A DNA stretch of 64,000 bases from NCBI GenBank assembly GCA_017427485.1, contig JAFRSR010000061.1, positions 1 to 64,000 on the forward strand, written 5' to 3'. This DNA is from Kiritimatiellia bacterium (lineage in GTDB: Bacteria; Verrucomicrobiota; Kiritimatiellia; RFP12; UBA1067). This document shows, one piece after another, positions 33,003-41,410 of the stretch (position 1 is the stretch's first letter; each line of letters starts with the position of its first letter). The position numbers and the translations under genes are program-made. A model generated the notes under the pieces. The model ran no database searches. It saw only the letters and a list, made by a program, of their open reading frames with translations, and was not told the origin of the DNA.

Positions 33003-34160
33003 ATGTTGCTTGAACATGCCCATGTGATCTCGCCGGGCGTCGACCTGCCGGACGCCTCCGTGCGCGTGTGCGACGGGCGCATCGCCACCATCGGACGCGA
33101 CCTCGCGCCGGAGCCCGGCGAGGAGACGGTGGACCTGCACGGGCAGTATCTTGCGCCGGGATTCATCGACATCCACACCCACGGGCGGAGCGGGCATGAT
33201 TTCTGCGACCTGACGGACGAGGCGTTCGACGTGATGGGGCGCGACCGCCTGGCGGACGGCGTGACGGGCTTTCTCGCGACGGGGTTGACGCGTCCCGAGA
33301 GCGACCTCGCCGAGATGTGCCGCTGCGCGGAACGCTACAAGGCGAAAGGCGGGGGCGCGACGTGCCTGGGCGTGCATCTGGAGGGTCCGTTCTTCAATCC
33401 AGAGATGGCGGGGGCGCAGAATCCGGCCTTTCTGAAGGACCCCGACATCGAATTCGTCGAGCGCCTGCACGCGCTATCACCCGTGCGGAAGGTCTCGTTC
33501 GCGCCCGAGTTGCCGGGCGCGGAGGAGTTCGTGCGCGGACTCGTCCGGCTGGGCATTGTCGCCTCGGGCGGACACTCCGCCGCCGACTACGACACCTTCG
33601 AGCGCGCGCGCGCCGCCGGCATGACGCACCTCACCCACTTCTGCAACGCGATGATGCCGATCCACCACCTGCGTCCGTCGATGGTCACGGGCGGCCTGCT
33701 GGCGGACGACGTGTATGTAGAGATGATCTGCGACGGCGTGCACCTCTCCGACCCGATGATTCGCCTCATCGCGAAGGCGAAGGGGCCGGACCGCATGATG
33801 CTCATCACCGATTCGATGAGCGCGGCGGGGTGTCCGGACGGCATCTACTCGCTCGGCGGGCTGCGCGTGCGCGTGGCGGACGGCTGTGCACGCCTCGCGG
33901 ACGTGCCGTACGATCCGAAGGCGGTCGTCTCCAACGTCGCTGGCTCGGTCGCGCGCTTCGACGCCTGCTTCCGACGCTACGTGCGCGTGACGGGCCTGCC
34001 GCTCGCCGAGGCCGTCAAGGCCGCGGGCTGGAACCAATGCGCGTCGCTCGGCATCCCCGACCGCGGGAAAATCGAGCCGGGCTTCATGGCCGACCTCGTC
34101 GTGCTGGACGACGATCTCCATCCCATCGCCACCTACGTGAACGGAGTCCCAGACAGGTGA
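33003..34160 (+). CDS. nagA: N-acetylglucosamine-6-phosphate deacetylase
   Basis: 385 aa from ATG 33003, chosen because GCGGAGGAGACG lies directly upstream; the longer frame from TTG 32973 overlaps the MFS gene. Removes acetate from GlcNAc-6-phosphate to give glucosamine-6-phosphate. Amidohydrolase fold with FIDIHTHGRSG, HLEGPFF (metal-binding Glu), SGGHSAA and THFCNAM (metal His residues), and ITDSM (catalytic Asp). The length fits the family. Last gene of the probable aldolase-phosphoesterase-transporter-NagA operon; NagB is not in the window. Confidence 0.92.
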   Translation: MLLEHAHVISPGVDLPDASVRVCDGRIATIGRDLAPEPGEETVDLHGQYLAPGFIDIHTHGRSGHDFCDLTDEAFDVMGRDRLADGVTGFLATGLTRPESDLAEMCRCAERYKAKGGGATCLGVHLEGPFFNPEMAGAQNPAFLKDPDIEFVERLHALSPVRKVSFAPELPGAEEFVRGLVRLGIVASGGHSAADYDTFERARAAGMTHLTHFCNAMMPIHHLRPSMVTGGLLADDVYVEMICDGVHLSDPMIRLIAKAKGPDRMMLITDSMSAAGCPDGIYSLGGLRVRVADGCARLADVPYDPKAVVSNVAGSVARFDACFRRYVRVTGLPLAEAVKAAGWNQCASLGIPDRGKIEPGFMADLVVLDDDLHPIATYVNGVPDR

Positions 34161-34216
34161 AACTGAGGCGCCAGATTTCCGATTATTCCGAAACAACCCA
34201 AAAAGGACAAAGTGAA

Positions 34217-35338
34217 ATGAGCAAGTTAAAGTACATATTGGCCGTCAGTCTCATGTCTGCGTCGGTTTGCTGCTGCGCGCAGGGTCTTCCGTGGATGACG
34301 CCCAAGACCGCGCCGGCGGCGGCAAAAGGCGATGCCGGGATGCAGCGTCTGGAAGGGGTGCTGATCGAGCGTCTTGACGGGCAGTCGTTCGAAAAGAAGG
34401 ACATAAACGGCACGAAGACGCACATGGCGATCTTGCCGACGCCCCCGGGCGTCAATGCGAACGTGAACGTCATTCTGGACGCCCAGTACGGCACCTCGTT
34501 GCCATCCATGGAAGAATACGCCCAGCAGACGAAAGAGGGATACAAGTCGATGTTTAAATGCGACGTCACGATTAAGGAGCAGAGTGACGACACCATGGTA
34601 TTCTCCGCATCCAACAATCAGTTCGCTTTTTTTGTCAAGGTCATAAGGGATGTCGGAAACAACCGGTTCATCGTCGTCACGGGGACGATCGCCGACCAGG
34701 GCGGCGGAGCGAACGCGCAGTCCGAGCTGAAGGGCATCGCAGGCAAGATCGAGCGTTGCGTGCGAAGCGCGCGAAAGGAAGGATGCGGCACGGGTGGTAC
34801 GGGAGCGGTCATGGGCTCGGTCATGGGCATGGGGACGGTCACTGGCGCGGTCACGCCGGCTCCCCAGCCGACGACGAGCAATCCGGCAAATGACTCCATG
34901 CAGGACTTGGACTGGGTCCGGATCGAGCGCTTTGACGGACAGCCTTTTGAAAAGAAGAGCGAAAACGCCACGGCGATGTACTATGCGAAACTGGGGGCTT
35001 CCGCTGGCCTGGAGGCGGCCGTACTCATCCTCCTTGACACCCAGCACGGCAGCTCGTTGCCCACCATGGAGCAGTATGCCCAGGCCTCGAAAAAGGAATT
35101 TGAACAGAAGGGGCTTGAAACGAAGATCAAGGAACAAGACGACGCGAGCTTGATCATCACCGCTTCCAACAACGAGGGAGCTATGTTTATCAAGGCCCTC
35201 AGAGACGTCGGTAACAGTCGGTTTGTCATCGTCATGGGAACGATTGCCGTCGGGAACGGTGGAACGAACGATTCGTCCGAGTTGAAGAGCGTTGCAGGGA
35301 AGGTCAAGCGCTGCGTGCGCAGCGCCCGCTTGAAATAG
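34217..35338 (+). CDS. Secreted protein with two tandem copies of one domain
   Basis: 373 aa from ATG 34217 (AAAAAGGACAAAG upstream). Signal peptide LKYILAVSLMSASVCCCAQ. Residues about 48-190 and 238-373 are two copies of the same roughly 135-residue unit: RLEGVLIERLDGQSFEKK versus DLDWVRIERFDGQPFEKK, DAQYGTSLPSMEEYAQ versus DTQHGSSLPTMEQYAQ, SASNNQFAFFVKVIRDVGN versus TASNNEGAMFIKALRDVGN, GKIERCVRSAR versus GKVKRCVRSAR. A flexible Gly/Met/Thr/Pro linker joins them. No family recognised. GAAAGGTATT-free context gives no clue to function; it may be a separate transcription unit. Confidence 0.72.
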   Translation: MSKLKYILAVSLMSASVCCCAQGLPWMTPKTAPAAAKGDAGMQRLEGVLIERLDGQSFEKKDINGTKTHMAILPTPPGVNANVNVILDAQYGTSLPSMEEYAQQTKEGYKSMFKCDVTIKEQSDDTMVFSASNNQFAFFVKVIRDVGNNRFIVVTGTIADQGGGANAQSELKGIAGKIERCVRSARKEGCGTGGTGAVMGSVMGMGTVTGAVTPAPQPTTSNPANDSMQDLDWVRIERFDGQPFEKKSENATAMYYAKLGASAGLEAAVLILLDTQHGSSLPTMEQYAQASKKEFEQKGLETKIKEQDDASLIITASNNEGAMFIKALRDVGNSRFVIVMGTIAVGNGGTNDSSELKSVAGKVKRCVRSARLK

Positions 35339-35345
35339 GCCGGCT

Positions 35346-36401
35346 TTACTTGTCGATTGCGGGGTGCCACTCGCTGCGCTTGATGAGGTCGCGCATGACC
35401 TTCGGATCAGCGTCGCGGTTGCTGAGGATCATCAGATCCGGCGAAGAATCGAGCCACGAATAGTCGAAGCGCGTGGGGCGAGTGACTTTCTCGCCCGGCG
35501 CGAAGGGGTTCTCCACGGTATCGTCAGGGGGTATGCAGTATTTGCGGACATAGTCGTCTCTCTTCAACGTCGCGGCGTCTGTTTTGGACAGTTCCTCCTC
35601 CCAGATCTCCTGGTATGCCTGCCGTGTCATGGTTTTCCCCGTCGCCAGCACAGTCACGATGCGTTCATTCGCCGCTTTCCACATCAAGTTCTCGAACGCG
35701 CGGGCGAACATCCGCCCGCCCGTGCTCGCGGCGAGGGGCAGCTGGCCCTTCGGCGCGACCAAAAGCTTTGTGTCGAAATCGTGAGTTGCTCCTATCAGGT
35801 GCGCCTTTGACGAAGAAAGCTTGAAGACTCGAAGCGCGGTCGTGAACTCGCATCTCGCCTCACAGGGTACCCCCAGGTAGGTGCAGTCGAAGAAGCACTC
35901 CACCTTGAACGCACGCTTGATCTGGGACATGCGGTCGGTGGCAAAGACGGTCTGGATGAGGTTGCGCGTCTTTTCGGGGATGTAGTCCGAGAACCTGCCG
36001 CCCTTCGCCACGAACCCCTCAAGACCTGGAACGACGACGGACGAATTGATCTTCTCCGCGGCATGTCGCGCCATCGCGTCGGCGTCCTGGTAGATCTGCG
36101 GAATCTCCTTTAATGCCCACGGGGCGTTGGAAACGGGGGACGTGTCCTGCACGATCATGCGCTTCTCGGGGTTGAAGAGGATCGTGCTTCTCACGAAGAA
36201 ATTGCCGTTCGTGAAGGGGTAGTTCATCCCGCCCATGCCCGTCCATCCCGGTTCCAGCGCATAGCACGCCGCGGGCGCCTTCAGCAGCGGATCGCAGAGG
36301 ACGAACCGCTTTGCCTTGTCTCCGCCCTCGCCCGTCGGCGCCGCGAACGCGGCGGCGACGACGAAAACCGCCATTGCGAATGTCGACCTTTTCACCGTCA
36401 T
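35346..36401 (-). CDS. Secreted protein of unknown function
   Basis: 351 aa and the only clear minus-strand gene. Signal peptide FAMAVFVVAAAFAAP at the start. The mature part has two Cys pairs (VLCDPLLKAPAACYA; CFFDCTYLGVPCEARC), no transmembrane helix and no motif I recognise. It converges with the gene ending at 35338, seven bases away, with no obvious terminator between. Its own promoter lies at 36448-36476. The Glu/Arg-rich C-terminal third looks globular. Confidence 0.72.
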   Translation of the reverse strand: MTVKRSTFAMAVFVVAAAFAAPTGEGGDKAKRFVLCDPLLKAPAACYALEPGWTGMGGMNYPFTNGNFFVRSTILFNPEKRMIVQDTSPVSNAPWALKEIPQIYQDADAMARHAAEKINSSVVVPGLEGFVAKGGRFSDYIPEKTRNLIQTVFATDRMSQIKRAFKVECFFDCTYLGVPCEARCEFTTALRVFKLSSSKAHLIGATHDFDTKLLVAPKGQLPLAASTGGRMFARAFENLMWKAANERIVTVLATGKTMTRQAYQEIWEEELSKTDAATLKRDDYVRKYCIPPDDTVENPFAPGEKVTRPTRFDYSWLDSSPDLMILSNRDADPKVMRDLIKRSEWHPAIDK

Positions 36402-36447
36402 ACCTCTTCTCCTGTTGTTTTCCGCCCTTCTCCGGGCCGATGCGGCT

Positions 36448-36476
36448 AGTATACCACACCGCGAAGCCGCTGTGAA
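36448..36476 (-). promoter_or_regulatory. Promoter of the minus-strand secreted protein
   Basis: Read on the minus strand: TTCACA (36476-36471), 17-bp spacer, TATACT (36453-36448), about 47 bp before the ATG at 36401. A ribosome site AGGAGAAGAGG precedes the start. Confidence 0.6.
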
Positions 36477-36497
36477 CCTCCCCTTGGGGAAACAATC

Positions 36498-36533
36498 TTA
36501 CCCTTGCCTAACAAGGGGGTAATGTGAGATAAT
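36498..36533 (+). promoter_or_regulatory. Hydrogenase operon promoter with overlapping inverted repeat
   Basis: TTGCCT at 36504-36509, 18-bp spacer, GATAAT at 36528-36533. An inverted repeat, TTACCCTTG / CAAGGGGGTAA, at 36498-36522 covers the -35 box and half the spacer, the classic position for a repressor site. It is not a Rex-type TTGTGA..TCACAA site, so the regulator is unknown. Confidence 0.5.
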
Positions 36534-36585
36534 CTTGTCCTATCCGAACAGGAGAAGATTTCATCCAGAATAAGGAAGAGGAAAC

Positions 36586-37065
36586 ATGAGCAAAGAGCTA
36601 GAGAAGATGACGCCTGAACTGCGGGCGTTCATCGAGGAATGGAAGGCCAAGCCGGGCAACCTGATCATGGTGCTGCACCGCGTGCAGCAGACCTACGGCT
36701 ACATTCCCCGCGAGATCGCCATCGAGACGAGTGAGATACTGGACGTGCCGCTGGCCAAGATTTACGGCGTGATCACGTTCTACAACTTCTTCCGTCTGCA
36801 GAAGGCCGGCAAGTACAACATCCAGGTGTGCCTCGGCACGGCCTGCTACCTGCGCGGCGGCGACGACGTGCTCAAGGAGTTCGAGAAGCAGCTGGGCGTG
36901 GGCCTCAACGCGACCACCCCGGACGGGATGTTCTCCGTGGAGGCGGTACGCTGCCTCGGCTGCTGCGGCCTCGCGCCGGTGGCGGTCGTGAACGGCGAGG
37001 TCCACGGCAAGCTCTCGACGAAGGACGTCGAGAACATCATCGCGAAGTACTGTGCTGAAGGCTGA
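36586..37065 (+). CDS. hndA: NuoE/HndA-like [2Fe-2S] hydrogenase subunit
   Basis: 159 aa. Thioredoxin-like ferredoxin subunit that passes electrons between the flavin subunit and the catalytic subunit. The four cluster cysteines are in CLGTAC and CLGCCG, and the N-terminal helical hairpin (LIMVLHRVQQTYGYIPREIAIETSEILDVPLAKIYGVITFYNFF) is diagnostic of the NuoE family. First gene of a four-gene hydrogenase operon; AGGAAGAGGAAAC precedes the start. HydC is an alternative name. Confidence 0.93.
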   Translation: MSKELEKMTPELRAFIEEWKAKPGNLIMVLHRVQQTYGYIPREIAIETSEILDVPLAKIYGVITFYNFFRLQKAGKYNIQVCLGTACYLRGGDDVLKEFEKQLGVGLNATTPDGMFSVEAVRCLGCCGLAPVAVVNGEVHGKLSTKDVENIIAKYCAEG

Positions 37066-37078
37066 AAGGAAAAAGAAA

Positions 37079-37474
37079 ATGGCTAAGCTTACATTGGCAG
37101 ACCTGCGCAAGATGCGCGAAGAGAAGCAGCAGGCGATGGAAATGCGCGACGCGTCCAACAAGGACGTGCAGGTGATCGTGGGCATGGGCACGTGCGGCAT
37201 CGCCGCCGGCGCCAAGGACACGTTCACGGCGCTCGTGAATTCGATCAACGAGAAGGGACTCACGAATGTCCTCATCCGCCAGACGGGCTGCATGGGCCTG
37301 TGCCACTCGGAGCCGACCGTGGAGGTCGTCGTGCCGGGCATGCCCACGGTGATCTACGGCAACGTGGATGCGGCGACGGCGAAGGACGTGGTCGAGAAGC
37401 ACATCGTCGGCCACCAGCTGATCGACGACAAGATCCTCGACCGTCCCAGCATCGACATCATTAAGAATGGTTAA
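37079..37474 (+). CDS. hndB: HndB-like thioredoxin-fold ferredoxin subunit
   Basis: 131 aa from ATG 37079 (GAAAGGAAAAAG upstream), 13 bases after the first subunit. The N-terminal helix LTLADLRKMREEKQ and the fold VIVGMGTCGIAAGA ... GCMGLCHSEPTVEV match HndB of NADP-reducing hydrogenases, a small [2Fe-2S] protein. Cysteines are at GTCG and GCMGLC; the fourth ligand of a standard cluster is not evident in this stretch. An array of 8-bp repeats starts on its stop codon. Confidence 0.87.
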   Translation: MAKLTLADLRKMREEKQQAMEMRDASNKDVQVIVGMGTCGIAAGAKDTFTALVNSINEKGLTNVLIRQTGCMGLCHSEPTVEVVVPGMPTVIYGNVDAATAKDVVEKHIVGHQLIDDKILDRPSIDIIKNG

Positions 37475-37620
37475 GTAGTTAGGCGGTTGGGTAGTTAGGT
37501 GGTTAGGTAGTTAGGTGGTTGGGTAGTTAGATTGTTGGAGAGAACAAGGTAACGACAGACTGTGAGACCAAAAACTACCGAACCACCAAACCACCAAACC
37601 ACCGAACTACCAAACTACCG
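37474..37620 (+). repeat. Two complementary arrays of 8-bp repeats in the hydrogenase operon
   Basis: Eight tandem units of consensus GGTRGTTR run from 37474 to 37537; some outer ones are degenerate. After a 35-base spacer, six units of consensus AACYACCR run from 37573 to 37620. The second array is the reverse complement of the first, so the leader RNA can form a stem of about 50 bp. It fills the gap between hndB and the NuoF-like gene, ending near the AAGGAG ribosome site of the latter. Confidence 0.85.
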
Positions 37621-37639
37621 AACTTAACAAGGAGCAAAC

Positions 37640-39427
37640 ATGGCATACGAATCATACGTTCTTGTGTGCGGCGGCACGGCGTGCTGCTCGAGCGGCGGCT
37701 CGGCCGTCGTGGAGGCGTTCAAGAAGGAGCTTGAGGCGGCGGGCCTCAAGGACAAGGTGCAGGTGGTCGTGACGGGCTGCCTCGGGTTCTGCGAGCAGGG
37801 CCCGATCGTGAAGATCCTCCCGCAGGGCACGTTCTACGTGCAGGTGAAGGCCGAGGACGTGAAGGAGATCGTCGCGGAGCACCTCGTGAAGGGCCGCGTC
37901 GTGCAGCGTCTCTGCTACGACCCCGCGCAGGCGAAGAAGCTCGTCGCGGAGGCGAACATCCCGTTCTACCAGAAGCAGTACCGCATCGTGCTGCGCAACT
38001 GCGGCATCATCGATCCGGAGAAGATCGAGGACTACATCGCGCGCGACGGCTACAAGGCCATCGAGAAGGTGCTCTTCGAGATGACGCCGGAGCAGGTGGT
38101 GGAGGAGATCCTGAAGTCCGGCCTGCGCGGTCGCGGCGGCGCGGGCTTCCCCACCGGCATGAAGTGGAAGTTCGCCCAACAGCAGCCGAAGGGCCAGAAG
38201 TACATGGTGTGCAACGCGGACGAGGGCGACCCCGGCGCGTACATGGACCGCTCCACGCTGGAAGGCGATCCCCACTCCATCCTCGAGGCCATGACGATCG
38301 CGGGCTACGCGATCGGCGCCTCGAAGGGCTTCATCTACATCCGCGCGGAATACCCGCTCGCCATCGAGCGACTCCAGATCGCCATCAAGCAGGCGCATGA
38401 GCTGGGCCTCCTCGGCGACGACATCCTCGGCAGCGGCTTCTCGTTCGACATCGAGCTCCGCTTCGGCGCGGGCGCGTTCGTGTGTGGCGAGGAAACCGCC
38501 CTCCTGCAGTCGATCGAGGGCAACCGCGGCATGCCGAGGCCGCGTCCGCCGTTTCCGGCCGTGAAGGGTCTCTGGGAGCGTCCCACCGTCATCAACAACG
38601 TCGAGACGCTCGCGAACATCCCCGTCATCATCAACAAGGGCGCCGACTGGTTCAACAAGATCGGCACCGCGACGACGAAGGGCACGAAGGTGTTCGCGCT
38701 CACGGGCAAGGTGAACAACTCTGGCCTCATCGAGGTGCCGATGGGCACCACCCTCCGCGAGATCATCTTCGACATCGGCGGCGGCATCCGCGGCGGCCAC
38801 CAGTTCAAGGCGGCCCAGACGGGCGGTCCTTCCGGCGGCATCATCCCGCCCCAGTTCCTCGACACGCCGATCGACTACGAGTCGCTCGCGAAGATCGGCT
38901 CGATCATGGGTTCGGGCGGCCTGATCGTCATGGACGAGACGGACTGCGTGGTGGACGTGGCGCGGTTCTACCTCGACTTCACGGTCGACGAGAGCTGCGG
39001 CAAGTGCGCGCCGTGCCGCATCGGCGGGCGCAAGCTCCTCAACTACCTCAACAAGATCACCGACGGACGCGGCACCGAGCAGGACATCAAGGACATGGAG
39101 TCCATCTGCGACGCGATGAACAAGGCGTCGCTCTGCGGCCTCGGCCAGACGGCCTCCAATCCGGTTCGCTCCACGCTCCGCTACTTCATGGACGAGTACA
39201 TGGAGCACATCAAGGACAAGAAGTGCCGCGCCGGCAAGTGCTCGAAGCTCATCCAGTACAAGATCGACCCGGCCAAGTGCAAGGGCTGCACGCTCTGCGC
39301 GCGCAAGTGCCCGGCGAACGCGATCACGGGCACGGTGAAGCAGCCGCACGTGATCGATCAGGCGAAGTGCATCAAGTGCGGCCAGTGCGAGCAGAACTGC
39401 AAGTTCGGCGCGATCAGCCACGGGTGA
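37640..39427 (+). CDS. hndC: NuoF/HndC-like flavin and NAD(P)H-binding hydrogenase subunit
   Basis: 595 aa. Holds FMN, the NAD(P)H site and Fe-S clusters, and is the bifurcating core of HydABC-type hydrogenases. Residues about 1-110 are a thioredoxin-like ferredoxin (CGGTACCSSGG ... GCLGFCEQGP). Then the NuoF core: GLRGRGGAGFPTGMKW (NAD site), NADEGDPGAYMDR (FMN site), ERPTVINNVETLANIP, and the [4Fe-4S] motif ESCGKCAPCRIG with a downstream cysteine. The C-terminus has two [4Fe-4S] ferredoxin motifs (CKGCTLCARKCP and CIKCGQCEQNC). The architecture is that of electron-bifurcating HydB/HndC. Confidence 0.95.
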   Translation: MAYESYVLVCGGTACCSSGGSAVVEAFKKELEAAGLKDKVQVVVTGCLGFCEQGPIVKILPQGTFYVQVKAEDVKEIVAEHLVKGRVVQRLCYDPAQAKKLVAEANIPFYQKQYRIVLRNCGIIDPEKIEDYIARDGYKAIEKVLFEMTPEQVVEEILKSGLRGRGGAGFPTGMKWKFAQQQPKGQKYMVCNADEGDPGAYMDRSTLEGDPHSILEAMTIAGYAIGASKGFIYIRAEYPLAIERLQIAIKQAHELGLLGDDILGSGFSFDIELRFGAGAFVCGEETALLQSIEGNRGMPRPRPPFPAVKGLWERPTVINNVETLANIPVIINKGADWFNKIGTATTKGTKVFALTGKVNNSGLIEVPMGTTLREIIFDIGGGIRGGHQFKAAQTGGPSGGIIPPQFLDTPIDYESLAKIGSIMGSGGLIVMDETDCVVDVARFYLDFTVDESCGKCAPCRIGGRKLLNYLNKITDGRGTEQDIKDMESICDAMNKASLCGLGQTASNPVRSTLRYFMDEYMEHIKDKKCRAGKCSKLIQYKIDPAKCKGCTLCARKCPANAITGTVKQPHVIDQAKCIKCGQCEQNCKFGAISHG

Positions 39428-39454
39428 TTAGTGGAAGGAAAGGAATAGCTTATC

Positions 39455-41272
39455 ATGGAAAACACCGAACTTATTTCCCTTGAAATCAACGGCAAGACCG
39501 TTGAGGTTCCGAAGGGCACCTCGATCCTCAACGCGGCGAAGGCCGCGCACATCAAGATCCCCACGCTCTGCTACCATCCGGACCTCCGGGCGGGCGCGAG
39601 CTGCGGCATCTGCGTGGTGCGCCAGCTCGTCCCGAGCCGCAACCCCGCCGACAACGGCAAGCTCGTCCCCTCGCCGAAGCTCCTCCGCGCGTGCTGCACG
39701 GAGGCGACGGCCGGCATGCACATCGTCACGCACGACCCGGACATCGTCCAGGTGCGCAAGACCGTGCTCGAGCTCATCCTCGCGAACCACCCGAACGACT
39801 GCCTCCAGTGCCCGCGCTCCGGTTCCTGCGAACTGCAGGCCATCGCGGCCGACTTCGGCATCCGCGAGAACCCGTTCCCGAAGGAGGTGATCCACCACGA
39901 GCCCGACACGTCGACGCCGTCGATCGTCCTCTACCCGGACAAGTGCATCAAGTGCGGCCGCTGCGCGGAAGTCTGCCAGGAGATGCAGAACGTGTGGGCG
40001 CTCGAGTTCATCGGCCGCGGCGAGAAGACCGTGATGCAGCCCGCCGCCGGCGTGCCGCTCGCGGAGTCGCCCTGCATCAAGTGCGGCCAGTGCTCCGCGC
40101 ACTGCCCCGTCGGCGCGATCTACGAGAACGACGAGACGGCCAAGGTGTGGGCCGCCCTGCGCGACCCGGAGAAGACCTGCCTCGTGCAGATCGCCCCGGC
40201 CGTGCGCGTGGCGCTCGGCGAGGCGTTCGGCCTCGAGCCCGGCGCGCTCACCACGGGCAAGATCTACGCGGCCCTGCGCATGATCGGCTTCGACAAGGTG
40301 TTCGACACGAACTTCTCCGCCGACGTCACGATCATGGAGGAGGGCACGGAGTTCATCAAGCGCTTCACCGAGGGCGGCACGCTGCCGCTGCTCACGAGCT
40401 GCTGCCCGGCGTGGACCGACTGGATGGAGAAGTACGCCCCCGACTTCACGGAGAACTTCTCCTCCGCCAAGTCCCCGCAGCAGATGCTCTCCGCGCTCTG
40501 CAAGAGCTATTGGGCCGAGAAGAACGGCGTGGACCACACGAAGATCCACGTGACCTCGATCATGCCCTGCACGGCGAAGAAGTACGAGATCAGCCGCGAC
40601 GAGAACATGTCCGCCACCGGCACGCAGGACACGGACGTGGTGCTCACCACGCGCGAGCTCGCCCGCATGATCAAGGCGGCCGGCATCGACTTCAACGACC
40701 TCCCCGAGGAGAAGGCCGACGACCTGCTCGGCGCCTACACGGGCGCGGGCACGATCTTCGGCGTGACGGGCGGCGTGATGGAGGCGGCCCTCCGCACCGC
40801 CTACTGCCTGATCACCGGCGAGGCGCAGCCCCCGAGCATCGACTTCAAGGAGGTGCGCGGCATGGAGGGCGTGAAGACGGCCACCATCGACATCAAGGGC
40901 ACGAAGGTGAACATCGCCGTCGCGCACCAGATGGGCAACGTGGAGAAGATCATCAACGAGATCCGCGAAGACCGCAAGAACGGCGTCAAGCCGCGCTACG
41001 ACTTCATCGAGGTGATGGCGTGCCGCGGCGGCTGCATCGGCGGCGGCGGCCAGCCCTGCCTCGCGACGGACGCGGTCCGCGCGAAACGCACGGCCGGCAT
41101 CTACACGGACGACGAGAAGTCGACGCTCCGCATGTCGCACCTCAACCCCGAGGTCACGGCCCTCTACAAGGACTACCTTGACGGCAAGACCGGCGCGCAG
41201 GGCGGCGAGAAGGCTCACCACCTCCTCCACACGAAGTACCACAAGCGCGACGTCTACCACTTCGAGGCCTAA
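39455..41272 (+). CDS. hndD: [FeFe] hydrogenase catalytic subunit (HndD/HydA)
   Basis: 605 aa. Reduces protons to H2, or the reverse. An N-terminal NuoG-like [2Fe-2S] domain (CYHPDLRAGASCGICVV) is followed by a His/Cys cluster domain (ANHPNDCLQCPRSGSCELQ) and two [4Fe-4S] motifs (CIKCGRCAEVCQ and CIKCGQCSAHCP). H-cluster motifs are L1 TSCCPAW near residue 313, L2 MPCTAKKYE near 369, and L3 MACRGGCIGGGGQP near 521. The CCPAW variant fits trimeric, group A3-type bifurcating enzymes. Electrons come from NADH and ferredoxin through the NuoE/NuoF partners. A strong terminator follows. Confidence 0.96.
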   Translation: MENTELISLEINGKTVEVPKGTSILNAAKAAHIKIPTLCYHPDLRAGASCGICVVRQLVPSRNPADNGKLVPSPKLLRACCTEATAGMHIVTHDPDIVQVRKTVLELILANHPNDCLQCPRSGSCELQAIAADFGIRENPFPKEVIHHEPDTSTPSIVLYPDKCIKCGRCAEVCQEMQNVWALEFIGRGEKTVMQPAAGVPLAESPCIKCGQCSAHCPVGAIYENDETAKVWAALRDPEKTCLVQIAPAVRVALGEAFGLEPGALTTGKIYAALRMIGFDKVFDTNFSADVTIMEEGTEFIKRFTEGGTLPLLTSCCPAWTDWMEKYAPDFTENFSSAKSPQQMLSALCKSYWAEKNGVDHTKIHVTSIMPCTAKKYEISRDENMSATGTQDTDVVLTTRELARMIKAAGIDFNDLPEEKADDLLGAYTGAGTIFGVTGGVMEAALRTAYCLITGEAQPPSIDFKEVRGMEGVKTATIDIKGTKVNIAVAHQMGNVEKIINEIREDRKNGVKPRYDFIEVMACRGGCIGGGGQPCLATDAVRAKRTAGIYTDDEKSTLRMSHLNPEVTALYKDYLDGKTGAQGGEKAHHLLHTKYHKRDVYHFEA

Positions 41273-41298
41273 TCCCCGAAGCCAACAACGCGATACGA

Positions 41299-41330
41299 AA
41301 ACCCCGCCGGTTTCGGCGGGGTTCTTGTTG
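41299..41330 (+). terminator. Rho-independent terminator of the hydrogenase operon
   Basis: AACCCCGCC pairs with GGCGGGGTT across a GGTTTC loop, followed by a T-rich tract (TTCTTGTTGT). It lies 27 bp after the hydrogenase stop codon. Confidence 0.9.
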
Positions 41331-41339
41331 TATTTGCAC

Positions 41340-41369
41340 TTGCGGGAGGGCGGGGCGTTGTGTTAAAAT
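41340..41369 (+). promoter_or_regulatory. Promoter for the frameshifted secreted esterase-like gene
   Basis: TTGCGG at 41340-41345, 18-bp spacer, TAAAAT at 41364-41369, ahead of the ATG at 41411, which has an AGGAAGAAAGG ribosome site. Confidence 0.5.
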
Positions 41370-41410
41370 GACGGCAATTCCACAACGCTTGAACAGGAAG
41401 AAAGGCTGAG

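Noticed and set aside
37474-37620. CRISPR array
   Set aside because: Units are only 8 bp with no unique spacers, and the second block is the complement of the first.
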